Source: Poronia punctata | Taxonomy: Eukaryota > Ascomycota > Sordariomycetes > Xylariales > Xylariaceae | NCBI GenBank assembly: GCA_022579005.1 | Contig: MU401510.1 | Span: 67,297 to 131,296, forward strand | Direction: 5' to 3' | Length of the DNA: 64,000 bases | In this document: piece after piece, positions 1 to 12,514 of the stretch | Layout of the letters: each line of letters starts with the position of its first letter | Position numbering within the stretch: the stretch's first letter is position 1 | Made by a program: the position numbers and the translations under genes | The notes under the pieces: generated by a model | The model's database searches: none | What the model was told of the DNA's origin: nothing | Seen by the model: the letters and a program-made list of their open reading frames with translations, nothing else

Positions 1-297
1 CTGCCATAATTGGTGGTGTACCAGATGGGCAGACATTCATCTAACCTAGGTAGCGTAATCGATGTCTTGCTCCATCAATCCCATTCTAAATATCTGAAAT
101 AGAAAAAAAACAACAACGCCGGATGGATGAATCAGGAAAATGCAGAAATAAACGGTGATGATGACGATGAAGAAGAAGGAAAAAGCGGGTATATCACGAA
201 TCCCTCCTCCCTTTCTTTCTTTTCGTACAAGTCGAACCGGAAAACCATAAAAAACGCCAAGCCATCACTTTTAAATCGTCAGATTTTTCTTTTTCTT
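1..297. other. Intergenic, 3' flank of the Drn1-like gene
   Basis: No supported gene. It is A-rich and lies past the stop codon of the leftward CwfJ-family gene, so part of it is probably that gene's 3' UTR. A 107-codon rightward reading frame starting at 127 is low-complexity and runs into the antisense of the conserved gene, so I do not count it. Confidence 0.5.
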
Positions 298-2066
298 TCA
301 ACCCTCGAGACTGAAATCCCAAGGCTTGAAAGCCTCCTTGAACTTGTCGACGTCCTCAATCTCTTCCGCCGGCGACTGCGCCACATCACGCCAAGAGAGC
401 CTCTTTTCCAGCCCGAGCAATTTAGCCATGACGCGACGACCAAACTGTAGATCGAAGCGGAAATCGGCCGAGAGAGTCATGACGAGCTCTTTACTGTGGA
501 TAGAGGCGTCGCCGTCGTCAGACCAGATCCAGACGCGGAAAAAGTCTTCGGTCTTGTCGACGGCAGGGCCGAGGTTCGTTTCTCGGAAGGACGGGAATTT
601 CTGGTTCTCGGCTTCGACCTTGAAAGCTGCCTCTACCAAGCCCTTGCGGATCATTTCCAGCGGCGCGGGTAGGAATTGCCAGTGGGTGTGGATGCCTTCT
701 TTCCGGCTGATTTCCCACGTCACTGCGCCGAGTTTGTGTTTGGATTGTGTGGAGACCATTGCTTGCATTGCTTCGCGGAAGCGCGTCATCTCGCGGAATA
801 CTTTCTCGGCGTCGGCGCCCATGGACTGGAATGTGGGTTCGTGGGATAGAGGGATGATTAGCTGATGGCTTGGGAATTCGAGGCCGGAGGAGGCGAAGTG
901 GTCACGGTCGGGTAAGGGGCCTTTGGCCGTAGTTACGTAGGCTTCCGTTCCGATGCAGCAGATCATGTGCGTGTCTAGATCTACGTTACTAAGGCAGAAG
1001 AAGCAGCGATCTGGACCAGGTGGTGGGGACCGTCTACGGCGTTTCTGCCGGCCGCCTCGTTGGTTTCGGTCGTCGGCAAATCGGTTGAAATGTCCGTCGG
1101 ACGATGGCGCGGGGCGCTTTTTGTTCCTGTTGGCGAATGGAGAAGATGTGAAGCCGGCGGGTGGGGAGGTGATGGGCTCTCCTGGCGTGATGTTGAAAGC
1201 GTAGAGCGCTTTGGCTTTCGAAGAGTTGCCGTAAGGCGCAAGGGAGATGAACCTGGTTACGTCTTTGCTTTCCGTCTCGCCATCTGCGGGGAGATGCACG
1301 AACGGTTCGCGTTCATAGAAAAATGGCGCGGGAGAGGTCGAGAAGTGGTATTTTGGTTTGAGGGCGGCGCATAAATCCGCTATCTCATCCGAAGCTTGTA
1401 TGGCCTGCTTGTTTTCGGGCGTGATGGACACGCTCGAGCGGGTCGTAACACCCGAAGGCCACGGAGTTGTGAGGAGAATGTCCGCCTTATTGGCACCTCG
1501 CAGTGTCTTCACGTCTCCGGCAGTGTGGAATGGAAGGTGCTGTTCCTTCGACTGGCCGCCAACGAGCGAGGCATCTAGAACGCCTCCCAACGTGACGATG
1601 CGCACTCCGTCGGATGTCTTGGTAGTGCTTCTCTTACCAAGATAGTGAAGGTTCTCACAGATCTAGCATATATGGTTTAGAATTCCGAAGTATATAAACA
1701 GAGAAAGTCAGAAAAGTGCACTTACATCTTCATCTTGCTCAATGCGCTCCACTACAGCTTGAGGTAGGGGCGTTGTTCCGACGGTAAAATAGGTGGAGAG
1801 AGGGACTTGGATCTCTCCCTTTAGAAGCTTCGTGAGTGACTCGTCATCTTGGTCAGCGGCAAAAAGATTGCCGGTGACGATGGCAAAGGAAAAGTCCTGC
1901 TTCTTATGCAATGTCGCGAGCTTGGTGAAGGCCTCTTGGAGCTTTCCATCCACGCTACCTATCACTATACTGCGTCCACATGGATTAGTATCAGTGTGCA
2001 AACAGTAAGGCTGAAACATTTGGATGTTATTTATGTAGAATTCAGAACTCACACTTTGGCAGCCAT
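298..2066 (-). CDS. CwfJ-domain protein, Drn1/CWF19L1-like
   Basis: Three coding exons: 2053-2066, 1726-1969 and 298-1662, giving about 540 residues. The start is split: a 14-nt first exon encodes MAAK plus two bases, then a GTGAGT donor, and the frame resumes as VIVIGSVDGK, the expected beginning of the family. The N-terminal third is the calcineurin-like/Drn1 region. The second half has the CwfJ C-terminal 1 (HIT-like) region, with a CFFC Cys pair followed by SHQLIIPLSH, and then the CwfJ C-terminal 2 region, ending near KPWDFSLEG. A basic stretch (KRRRRSP) separates the halves. In yeast, Drn1 binds the lariat debranching enzyme and the late spliceosome, so a nuclear role in intron turnover is inferred. 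It diverges from UTP20 across about 400 bp. All splice junctions keep frame, with no sign of decay. Confidence 0.88.
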
Positions 2067-2465
2067 CGTATCGCAGAAGTGCACTTACCCTGCGCAATGC
2101 GACTGGCAACGAGAATGATAATGTTGCTCCGAGGGTGATGTAAGTAAGCAGTTGGTTGGTGGAGCAATGAAATATGTACCTACATTAGGTACAAGGTACA
2201 TGTATTGGAAGGTGAGCTACCGATAAGAGCCGATAAGAAATAATGTTGTGGGTCTTTTAACACTTATCAAGCTTATCCGGCTGCATTAGCGTTCCCGAGC
2301 TTGAAAAAAGTTGAGTTTGGGGGACCATCTCGACCTAGGAAATGCGATTTCGATGGTGGGGCGTCTTGGTAGACTTATCATTCTTTAATACAGACCTCTT
2401 TCGCAGGACGACATTACCACCGCGCTGGGGTGTTCTGGAAGTTCTCGCGACAAAAGCCAGTCAAT
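2067..2465. promoter_or_regulatory. Divergent promoter with four GATA sites
   Basis: This 400-bp interval separates the start codons of the Drn1-like gene (-) and UTP20 (+), so it must hold both promoters. It contains two GATAAG hexamers at 2222 and 2232 and two CTTATC (the reverse complement) at 2263 and 2272, all within 56 bp. GATA hexamers are the known targets of fungal zinc-finger factors such as AreA and Nit2. That they act here is inference. Confidence 0.45.
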
Positions 2466-5400
2466 ATGGCGTCGACACAACCAGGGCGCATTTTCAAGTC
2501 CCGAAAGGGCAAGACCGGCGGGACGCCACATCAGAAGAATCATAGATGGGAGTCCTTCACGACCAAGATATCTAAACTGCATGCCCTCGATCCCCTACGA
2601 AAGGTTCGACGCCACGATCTCGATGCCGAAGACCTCGAGGCGACTACATCCTACCTAAGAAACGGCTTGGAGAGATGGGCCGAACTCAACCTCTCCAAGA
2701 ACTTCACCTCGTTCAAGAGGGAGCTGTCGCCGCTATGCGACAGCTTGCCCCAAATACTGCATTTCGAAGGGCGCATTATGGACTTGCTCGAAAAATACAT
2801 ATCAGAACAAGACCTGGAATCTTTGGAGCCCTTGCTAGATCTTCTGACGGCATTTGCGCATGACTTGGGTACTCGATTTGAGAAGCATTACCCAAGGGCG
2901 CTTACGCTGATTACCCAGATTGCCAGCCGGAAACAAGATGTGGCCGTCGTCGAGTGGACTTTTGCTTGCCTAGCCTTCTTATTCAAATACCTCTCGAAAT
3001 TTCTCGTACCAGATTTAAGACCGACATACGATCTAATTGCGCCGTTACTAGGAAAGGCCCGCGCACCTGCTCATATCACAAGATCTGCCGCGGAGGCGTT
3101 GAGTTTCTTAGTTAAGAAGGCCGCGGCTCCGGCAAACCGCGATAGATCTTTAGTTCCATTCATACAGCATGTCTGTAATGACTTCACATCCAGCAGAGAC
3201 AATCGGAACTTGGACCAATATTATCATGGGCTCATGACGATGTTTGCCGAGGCGATCAAAGGCCAAGGATACGGCATACACACAACTGGACCCGATATTA
3301 TCAAGACATTGGTGCACTCCGTACCAAACGATCAGTGTGTATCTATAGAACCGATAAACTGGTCCGAAGTTGTCTGTGGTGTTCTCATCAGCTTAGTCCA
3401 CCATTCAAGACACGAGACTTTCGCCGTGGTACCCGAAGCGATTGCCGATGCAGCAAGTAGTGACGAGCTCCTTGCTGAGTGCCCAATACGAAATATTCTC
3501 TACATCCGATGCCTGGGAATAGTTACAGGTGTGAGGAAGGGGACTCGCATCACCGACTGGCAGCTCATCCTCCGTACCTTGGTGGCATGTCTCGGCCCCA
3601 TCTCGAAGGACCCCAAGGTCTTGGATACAGTCGAGTCAACAGCAGTGTGGCAGCAACTGCTAGTGAACGTAGCGATAATATGGCAACTCGTGCCGATGGA
3701 TATCCTGATTCCCTATATAACTGAAGTCACTGCTATCCTGACACGCGAACCCCTCATGGGCTGGTTCGTCCCTTTCTGCTCGTATTTCTCCGATCTCGAC
3801 TCGACTAGGTTTCGAAGCATATTCCTCAAGTCGTTTCAGAAGTAAGCGACCTCGAACTACTAATGCCAGGCTCAAAGCTAATTCGGAGAGTAGATTTGTT
3901 GTCCAACATTGGTCGGAGGGCTCTAATGAAGAATTGCTCTGCGTGTTTTTGCCGCGTATGGTCGAATCTCGAGCCCTACCGTCTGTTGGAGATGCAGATG
4001 CCTTCTCGTTACCGCAATCCTGGCAGGACCAGATTGTCAGTAAATTCGAACGGCTCGAGATTTCCCCCTTCCCCGAGGAGGGTGCATCTGGTGCATACGA
4101 TAAAGACCCTAAAACATGGCGTGATAGATGTCTGCCGAAGTATTCGGCCTTGCTACGCCTCTTGGAGTTGACAACAGTTAGGCCGTCCACCATAGGACCA
4201 ATAGCTGACGTGTTGTTGAGGAAGCTGAAGCTCGCACTGAGACCCTCACAATCACCCCTTACCGAAGAAGCTCGGTTCATTGTCACTCAAGGGTTCTCAG
4301 CTTATCTTCGGATGAGCAAAGCATCTGGGCAGCTCGATGCCTCCCTCGGGCCTTTACTGAAGGCAGCCACTCCGCGATATTATCGTTTGACAGGCTTTCT
4401 AGAGGCGATGCTACTTTATGAGACGATGAATATCCGCAAGGACAACCAAAGCCCCCAGTCTCAAAGCGACGAAGGCGCTAGCCAGGAAGGAGAACTTGAT
4501 CCGTTTCTGAAATGCCTTGTCCATAGCTTGTCCATGCCGTCTCACGAGCATCGTCTTGCTGCTCTAAACCTACTTGGCCAACTCGATTCGGCGCAGGACG
4601 AGCTGGGCTGCCTTGCGCTCATGATTGAGACCGAAGAGACCCCTGTAGATCTTCAAAATGCTCGGGCCATGTCGATGCATATGCGCAACCTGGGCGTTGC
4701 ATATGCCAATTTGAGTGAAAACTCCTGGTTGCGTCAAGCTATTCCATCATTTCTCTTTGGTCTTATGACGGTACGAATGACGCCTATATGGGATTCTGCT
4801 GTCGAAGCCATGCAACAGATTGGCCAGACGAAGTCGGGAGAGGAGGTCGTTTGTGACATCGCCTTCAAGTGGATAGATATCCCGTCAAAGAGATGGGAAG
4901 GCCCTACAAAAACATCTACACCTTCAACGAGGTATAGGCAGACTGATTTCGAGTGTAGAAATCTCTCAGGCCTCCATTCACGAGCGGAGGATGCGGACCA
5001 CGTAATTAATAATGTGTCCGACATCATGTTGGAGTCGTTCGAGAAGGCGCAGGAAATGGTTCCAGAGACTCCCAACAACGGAAGATCCCAAGCCATCAAA
5101 GTGTTTTCTGCCGTGCCATCTCTTGTCGAAAAGAGATCCCGGAGGATTGTCCCGATATTTCTCTCGTGGAGCTCTAGCTCAGCACTCGATGATGTGGAAG
5201 AAGATGCCGGCGAAGAAGAGCTGGACAGATCCTGGTCTCTCTTTGATAAAAAGGGACTGGTCGGAGTTCTTGCCCAATTTTCGAATCCCAAAGTTCTGTA
5301 TCAAAGCCAACACGTATATGATGCCTTACTCGTTCTGCTTTCGAACGGTGACGCTGAGATGCAGAAGTCGGCCCTGAAGGCTATCTTGGCGTGGAAGCAG

Positions 5401-8400
5401 GAGGGTGTCAAGCCATACCAGGAGAGCTTGGAATACTTGTTAGACGAGGCTCGGTTCAAGAATGAACTGACCGTGCTCTTCCAAGGTGATAATCAGATCC
5501 GCCCGGAACATCGTAACGAAGCAATGCCCGTGCTCCTTCGGTTGCTGTACGGAAGGACGATCTCGAAGAAAGGTATTTCCAGTGGGCGGCATGGTCTACA
5601 AGCCAACCGTCTCGCTGTCCTGAGACAACTCACCGTCGAGGACATGGGAAGCTTTCTCGACATCTCTTTGGGGAATCTGCGCGACATTCAGGTTATTGGA
5701 AAGTCGGGTATCAGCGAAGCAATCTTCCAGCAAGATATCTTGCCAATCCGAAAACAGCTCGGTTTCTTGAACATGATGGAAGCCATCATCATGGAGCTTG
5801 GAACCAGTGTGATAAGCTACATGGACCGCATACTTCCTGCAATCTTCTGGTGTCTGGTGTCTTCTTGTCGGAAGTTGAGCAAGACGGCAGACGAGGCAGA
5901 TGTTGAGGAGGAAGACGCACCCGCACACACTTCATTACTCCGTGTCGTCCGGACCACGTCTCTAAAGTGTATCATCTCTTTACTCCAAAATGCACCGGCC
6001 TTTGACTGGACACTCTATGGCGATACTTTGATAAAGGAAGCGGTCAGCCCACGTCTCGATAAGCTGGCTGTCGAAAATACGCAAGGCATATCGGGTATCC
6101 TACAGCTTCTTTCCACCATTTCGCAGTTACCGAAGACCGCGTTGTTCTTTAACGTCGATGACCGGATTATTCCCAAACTGATGGAGCTGTTAGCATTCGG
6201 AAAGTCCAAAGACGAGGTCCGAATATTTGCCCTTAGCATCCCTCGCAACCTGATCAAGCTATCTCAACTACCTGCGGCGGAGTGCGAATTCAACGAGTTG
6301 ATTGCCGAGGAACTCATTGAGCCGAATGTCAACTTAATCCTGGAGACAGTTGGCCGAGCTTTGAAGACGGAGGAGGGGATCAACAGAGATCTTCTGCTGG
6401 CATGTGTGGAGGCTGTGGTAGAGCTATCCCCGATGGTAAAACAGTCCCACCATGTCGGAACCTTGATTGATGTTGCGGTATTCCTCCTTGACCAGCCTTC
6501 CAAGTCGGTCAACCCGAAAACCAAGAGCGTCATTCTCCTCATGCTCGAAAGATTCCTTTCGTTGGAGGGTATGATCTACGAACCGAGCTTGTTGGTCAAG
6601 ATATACTCCACCATATCCTCGCTGTATAGCTTCTTCCGGGATAGGCGGAGTCGCGAGACCCTCTCCAATGTTCTTGTCGTGTTGATCCGGAGGGAGGGTA
6701 GGGTTGATTATATCTCGGAGCTGTGTGCGGATATCAACGCCTTCAAACCCAACCGTATAGAAGAACCCGATTATGACAAACGTCTTGCGGCGTTTAACGC
6801 CATATCGAAACCTAGGGAGACCCCGCTTACACTGAGAGACTGGGAACCGTTGGTACACAATATGGTGTTTTTCATCAAGCATGACGAAGAATATGGTGTC
6901 TTATCGGCCAACTCTGCAGACGGTCTCTGTCGTTTTGTGGACGCGGCAACTTCCTCGGGCGATGAAGAAGGGGAGGGCTTCCGCAAGATGCTTTCCACGA
7001 TTATCTTGCCTTCCATCCACTCAAATGCTAAAGAAGAGTCGGAGACTATCCGACGTGAGACGGTGAGGGTGCTCGGTTATATTGTCGAGCACATGCCGTC
7101 CTGGGAGCCAACAGTAGACTTGGTGCCTCTTGTTCCCGAGCCGGACGACAAGGATCCTGACCCGAGCTTCTTCAACAATATTCTTAACCCGGCACCGGCA
7201 CGACAGATGCGAGCACTACAGTTACTGTCCAAAGTCAACAACCACGCTCCCTTGCGCAGTAAGAATGTAGCGCATTTCTTCGTCCCTCTTCTCGAGCATT
7301 TCATCTTCAACCGTCCGGATGGAACCGATGACCAGGGAGTGGGTGCCCAGGCAGCAAGCACAATTTCAGATTTGGCCTTTGCCCTAGAATGGCCACAGTA
7401 TCGGGCGATACTACGTCGATACATTGGTTATGTCGAGTCAAAGCCAGATTCTCAAAAGCAGTTGATCCGCCTTCTCGGTAAGTTTGTGGACACTCTCACG
7501 GCCGCGTCGGAGGAGAAAGCGTCGGATAAGATGGAGATCGACGGTTCGTCTATTCGGAGATCACGTCTATCAGTCACGATGCCTTCTCTAGAAAAGTTCA
7601 ACGATGATGTTCTCACCAACATCCTGCCACCGCTCCTGAAGCACATGCACGAGAAAGACGAGACGACAGTCAGCTCTCGCGTCCCCGTCGGCATTATAGT
7701 GGTCAAAGCTCTCAAGTTGCTCCCGGAGGAATCTTTGAACCAGAAAATACCCGGTGTGCTTACGGATATCTGCCATATCCTGCGGAGTAAAGCGCTAGAA
7801 TCGCGAGAGATGGCGCGAGACACCCTTTCCAAGATGACGCTACTACTGGGGTCTCCTTACCTGGGCTTTGTCTTGAAGGAGCTCAGGGGAGCGCTAACGG
7901 CGGGTTACCAACTTCACGTCCTGTCTTATACCATGCACACGATCCTGGTGGCCGTTATACCTCACTTCCAACCAGGCGACATCGACTACTGTATCGACGA
8001 TGTCATGTCCATCATCATGGATGACATCTTTGGCGTCGTTGGCCAGGAGAAGGATGCCGAAGAGTACACGAGCAAGACAAAGGAAGTCAAGAGTAGCAAG
8101 AGTCAAGACTCGATGGAGCTCATTGCTCGCACAGTATCCGTCAACCGGCTGGGAGAGCTCATAAGTCCTCTGAGATTGTTGTTGCAAGAGAAACTCGACA
8201 TCAAGATGGTTCGAAAGATTGACGAACTCCTCTCGAGAATCACATCTGGTCTCTTGGGGAACCCGGCAGCTGCCACCAGAGATACGCTCATCTTCTGCTA
8301 CGAAGTTGTACAGCAGGCATACGCCAGCGAGAAGGCCGAAAGTCATACCAAGATGGACGCCAGGACCAGACGTTACCTCATCCAGAAAGGAGCGAAACGG

Positions 8401-10572
8401 AGTGGTGAACGCAGCAGCACGAGCAAATACACATACAAGCTTGTCCGCTTTGCCATGGATGTTCTACGAGCCGTTTTCAAAAAGCATGACAGTCTGAGAA
8501 ACGCCAGCAACATCACAGGCTTCATCCCCATTTTCGGAGACGCTGTGATCGAAGGAGAAGAAGAGGTTAGAGTTGCGACCTTCAAGGTCCTGAACGTCCT
8601 CACAAAAGTGCCTTTCAAGACCGACGACGCCTCGAAGCTATACAAAGTCGCCGCAAAAGAAGCTACTAAATGCGTAGCCATGTCTACGTCCTTCTCTGGA
8701 GAACTTGCCCAAGCAGCTTTGAAACTGATGTCGGTCATACTCAGAGATAGACGTGACGTGGTGGTCAAGGACGCGGCCATCGATATGTTGCTTGGAAAGT
8801 TAAAGGACGATTTGACCGAGCCATTGTACCGCCACATTACCTTCAACTTCCTACGATCAGTGCTAGATCGCAAGATAGAAACTGCGTCGGTTTATGACAC
8901 TCTGGACTACGTCGGTACCGTTATGATCACCAACGACGACAAGGATACTCGCGATCTAGCCCGAGGCGCCTTCTTCCAATTCTTACGCGACTACCCTCAA
9001 AAGAAGAATCGGTGGGCGAAACAGCTCAGCTTTATTGTTGCCAACTTACAATACGAGAGAGAGGGTGGCCGTCTCTCTGTCATGGAGGTCATCCATCTCT
9101 TGCTGATGAAGTCGGCCGACGATTTTGTCCAAGAGGTTTCCGCCAACTGCTTTATCCCTCTGATCTTGGTGCTGGCCAACGACGAGAGCGAAAAGTGTCG
9201 ACTGGCTGCTGCCGAACTTATCAAGGAGATATTCCGGCGCGCCGATAAGGAACGAACATCCAAATTCTTGACTCTTGCGCGGAATTGGATCGAACAGGAC
9301 GATAATCCTTCCGTCCTTCAACTGGCCATCCAATCCTTTTCGCTTTATTTCGAAGCGCGGGAACCATCGTCAAAAGACAAGAAAGATCTAGACCGTCTGC
9401 TTAGTGCTCTGGTGACAGTGTTGGACGGATTCTCGACGTTTGCGAAAGAGACAGATCTCATCAAAGTCGTGCTGCGGACTATCCCTATCTTGATACAGAA
9501 ACATCCGGCGACTGCTTTGGCTCACGATGAACTATGGCATCTAACCCCGAGATCACTCTCCCACTATGATGCGCTTATCAAGCAACTTGCCGTCCAGCTC
9601 ATCATCACGTATCTAGCCGACTTCCAAGAAAAGAACAAGACCACAGAGCGTGTACAAAACATCATCGGATCACACGGGCTACGCCTAGATAAGACGATGA
9701 TTGATCGTCTCGTTATAGGCGCTATCGGTGTGTCAAGCCCGAACGTAGTCGCCCGTTGGAAGAAGAGACAAGGCAGGAAGTCGGACCACTCGAGCATTAG
9801 TGCGCTGGACGTCGTCCAAGTTCCTACAAACCACGAGGCTACAGACCTAGACGAGGGCTTGGTAGCGGATGCTAGCCGCATCATACTCATGCTAAGTCGA
9901 TATCTGGACGCCGGAACCCGAGACACCAAACAGGAAGCTCGCGAGGCAGGAGACCAGGTGAATGATGAAAACGAAGATGAAGAAGAAGAGGAGGAGGAGG
10001 AAGAAGAAGAGTGGGGCGGCATCGATTCAGAAACACCATCTATCCCTACCCAACAACAACAAGAACAACAACAAGTCACTCTTTACACACTGTGCACATG
10101 GCTCTCCGACATCCTTGTCGAAGAAACGCGTCCCCGAGCCGCCGCATTAATCCCCAAAGTCGCGGCCTTGGACATAATATCCATCCTCATATCCACAGTG
10201 CCGACATCCAAACTACAACCCTCTCTGCACAACATCCTAATCCCTCTGCACCAACTAACCGACCCGTCAATCCCCATCCCTTCGACAAACGACGAAGTAT
10301 TCACGACGCGACACGAAGCCCTCCGTACCAAAGCGACAGAGATCATGGACTTGCTGCAGCGCAAATTCGACACGGCAACATATACGGGCGAATTACTAGC
10401 GGTGCGAGAACGCGCGCGTAGGAGGAGAGAGGGAAGGTCGAGAAAGAGAAAGATTGAGGCTGTTGTTCAGCCGGAACGGTTCGGGAAGTGGAAGCGTGGG
10501 AGGTTGGAGAAGAAGGTTAAGAGTAGGAAGGAGAAGGGGGCGATGAATAGGAGTCGGAGACATCAGTATTGA
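2466..10572 (+). CDS. UTP20: U3 snoRNP / SSU processome protein Utp20
   Basis: Two exons, 2466-3841 and 3894-10572, giving about 2,684 residues, the normal giant size of Utp20/DRIM. The start ATG opens MASTQPGRIFKSRKGK, the typical basic N-terminus. The rest is almost entirely helical HEAT/ARM-like repeat. Near residue 2,480 there is an acidic run of about 15 Glu/Asp, and the protein ends in a strongly basic tail with RKRKIEAVVQPERFGKWKRG, characteristic of the family. Utp20 is a scaffold of the 90S pre-ribosome in the nucleolus, needed for 18S rRNA processing. The single intron has donor GTAAGC, a CTAAT branch site at 3878 and a TAG acceptor; a nearer CAG at 3869 also keeps frame but would give only a 28-nt intron. 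Divergent from the Drn1-like gene, convergent with Zim17. Confidence 0.95.
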
Positions 10573-11473
10573 TCTTTTTTCTTTTTTTTCATGTTTGTTT
10601 ATTTGTATGTTGCATTGCATTGCATTGCTGAGATGAATTTTATTATATACTTTTTACTGAAAAGAAATATTTCCAATGACTTTAATATTGATCATGTAGA
10701 GATGGATGTGGGATAGAGAAATAGAAGTGGAAGTCTAATATCTCTCTTGATAACCTAGAAATCTCCTGTAAATAACAAAGTTTCTCTTTTCCAAGGAAGG
10801 ATGAAGTGTTGATTGATCGACTTAATGTATTATCATCCTTTATTTATACTTTGCCTACATAGGGACCTTATTCTTTCTTTCTAGTGCGAATATATCGAGA
10901 CACAACATTTACCACGTACCAGACACGGCCAAACTATGCTCACAAACTCGTAACTTTCCTTCATTTGTACAAGAGCGGGAATGTATATATGTATATGTAC
11001 ATTATAATTAATTACATGAGAGTTTGAGTTGGATAGGAGAGATTTATACAGACGGACAACCTCTGTCCATCTATCTATACTCTATAACCCGAAGCGCACA
11101 AAAAAGATGGGCGCTCGCTTGTTTTCTTCTTGGGCATCGCTCTACCTCTAAACCGGACACAGACCACAGTTCTATCGGGTTCGTAATTAATGGGGCCGTA
11201 GAATCGGAGCTCGGGTATGTCCTCATTGGTCATGTCGCAAAAGCCTAACCTAGACCATAGGGATATCGAGGCCGAATTCGCCCTTGATCAAAGCTCTAGA
11301 GCAAACCGTACAGGCAGAAACCGTGGAGATAGTAGCTGCATCGGTGGCGATGTGAATATCAGACTATCCCGTCACCTGCTTCATCGCTTCTCCGATTGTC
11401 GTCACCGAGCAGAAGTTGATGCAACGAAAGCCGTTCATTGCCCCGAGAACATGACTCGGCAGTATTGATTCCA
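10573..11473. other. Intergenic between convergent genes
   Basis: AT-rich spacer of about 900 bp between the ends of UTP20 and the Zim17 gene. It begins with a T-rich run and a short GCATT repeat (about 10611-10627) likely to lie in the UTP20 3' UTR. No coding or RNA gene is seen. Confidence 0.55.
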
Positions 11474-12514
11474 TCATCGGCGTTTCTTGAACTGTTCTTC
11501 GAACATGTCATCCACATTCCCAGCCTTCTCCTGTGCCCGGTCCTTTCCACTTTTCGCAGTATTCTGATCAAAAAAAGCCGGAGCTGGAGAACCTATCCGG
11601 GAAGAACCAACATGTCGTTTCTTGAACTGTTCCTCGAAGGAACGATCAATCCTCTTAACATCTCCCCGCTCTTTTGAAACTTCCCCCTCCGCCTCGACAG
11701 AAATATCATCCCCATCTTTATTCCGATCAAAAAACTTCGGCCCCCTCGCCTGATACGTCGCCTTATTCGGATCCAGCGGTCTCGGCAACCCCGTCTTCTG
11801 GAAAGCCAACAACTCATTCCCGTACAACTGCCCCGCCGTATTCGCATCATCCGGCGCGCGCGGTCTCGTAGGCTTCATAGTAGGTTTCGTTAAATTCGGT
11901 TCTAGAGGCGGGCGTTCCACCGTCTTCCGGAACGACGTCTCCTCCGGTATGACGGGATATTCTGCGCCCGTGCCAGGGACCTCTTCCCATGGACCGTCGG
12001 GGTAGAACTCGACATCCCCGTCTTCGCCTAACGTGCCGCGTTTCACTAGTTGGCCCTTTTCCCGCATGATGTCCTCGATCGTGAGGCTGGTGTCGCCGAA
12101 GATTCTGAGGTTGTCGCTTATGATGTGGCGGTTGCGACATTCCGGACATGCTATCAACACGGATCCGTTGTGGTAGCCTTGTTTCGAAACTATGTGCGAG
12201 GACCCCGTGCCGCAGGGTATGCAGGTGAATTTTAATATGTAGTGCGGTTCTAGAAGCTTGCGTTTCTTCACTTCGGATATTCCTCCCTCGCCCCCCCCTT
12301 GCGCCTCCTTGGTCGCGGCATTTTGTTGTTCTGTTGGTCGTCTTGTCGGTCTGGGTATTTTGTGTAGTGATCGTCGCGTGGTAACAGGTTGGAGAGTTCG
12401 TGGTAAATGGGGATATGGTCGGAGGAGAGGAGCAGGACCTGTGCTTGTGCTTGTGCCTGCGCCTGCGCGCAGGATTGTTGAGAGGAGGGATCTGGGGATT
12501 GTCCTAGAAGCCAT
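11474..12514 (-). CDS. ZIM17: Mitochondrial Zim17/Hep1 DNL-type zinc finger
   Basis: Single exon, 346 residues. Residues 1-50 form a basic, hydroxylated presequence (ASRTIPRSLLSTILR, then RRSLHKIPR) typical of mitochondrial import. The core follows KRKLLEPHYILKFTC: two Cys pairs (FTCIPCG and IACPEC) flanking the conserved SKQGYHNGSVLI, then NRHIISDNLRIFGD, which is the DNL signature. Zim17 is a matrix co-chaperone that keeps mtHsp70 soluble. After the zinc finger comes an unusually long tail of about 170 residues ending in two related modules, each starting with FFD(R/Q)N and ending with FEEQFKKR. Usual family length is about 170-200 residues, so the tail is an expansion. The frame is open to the stop, so this is not read-through. 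Divergent from cullin-3. Confidence 0.88.
   Translation of the reverse strand: MASRTIPRSLLSTILRAGAGTSTSTGPAPLLRPYPHLPRTLQPVTTRRSLHKIPRPTRRPTEQQNAATKEAQGGGEGGISEVKKRKLLEPHYILKFTCIPCGTGSSHIVSKQGYHNGSVLIACPECRNRHIISDNLRIFGDTSLTIEDIMREKGQLVKRGTLGEDGDVEFYPDGPWEEVPGTGAEYPVIPEETSFRKTVERPPLEPNLTKPTMKPTRPRAPDDANTAGQLYGNELLAFQKTGLPRPLDPNKATYQARGPKFFDRNKDGDDISVEAEGEVSKERGDVKRIDRSFEEQFKKRHVGSSRIGSPAPAFFDQNTAKSGKDRAQEKAGNVDDMFEEQFKKRR

Noticed and set aside
3660..4286. 208-codon minus-strand frame across the UTP20 exon junction
   Set aside because: Antisense to conserved UTP20 sequence, with no domain features.
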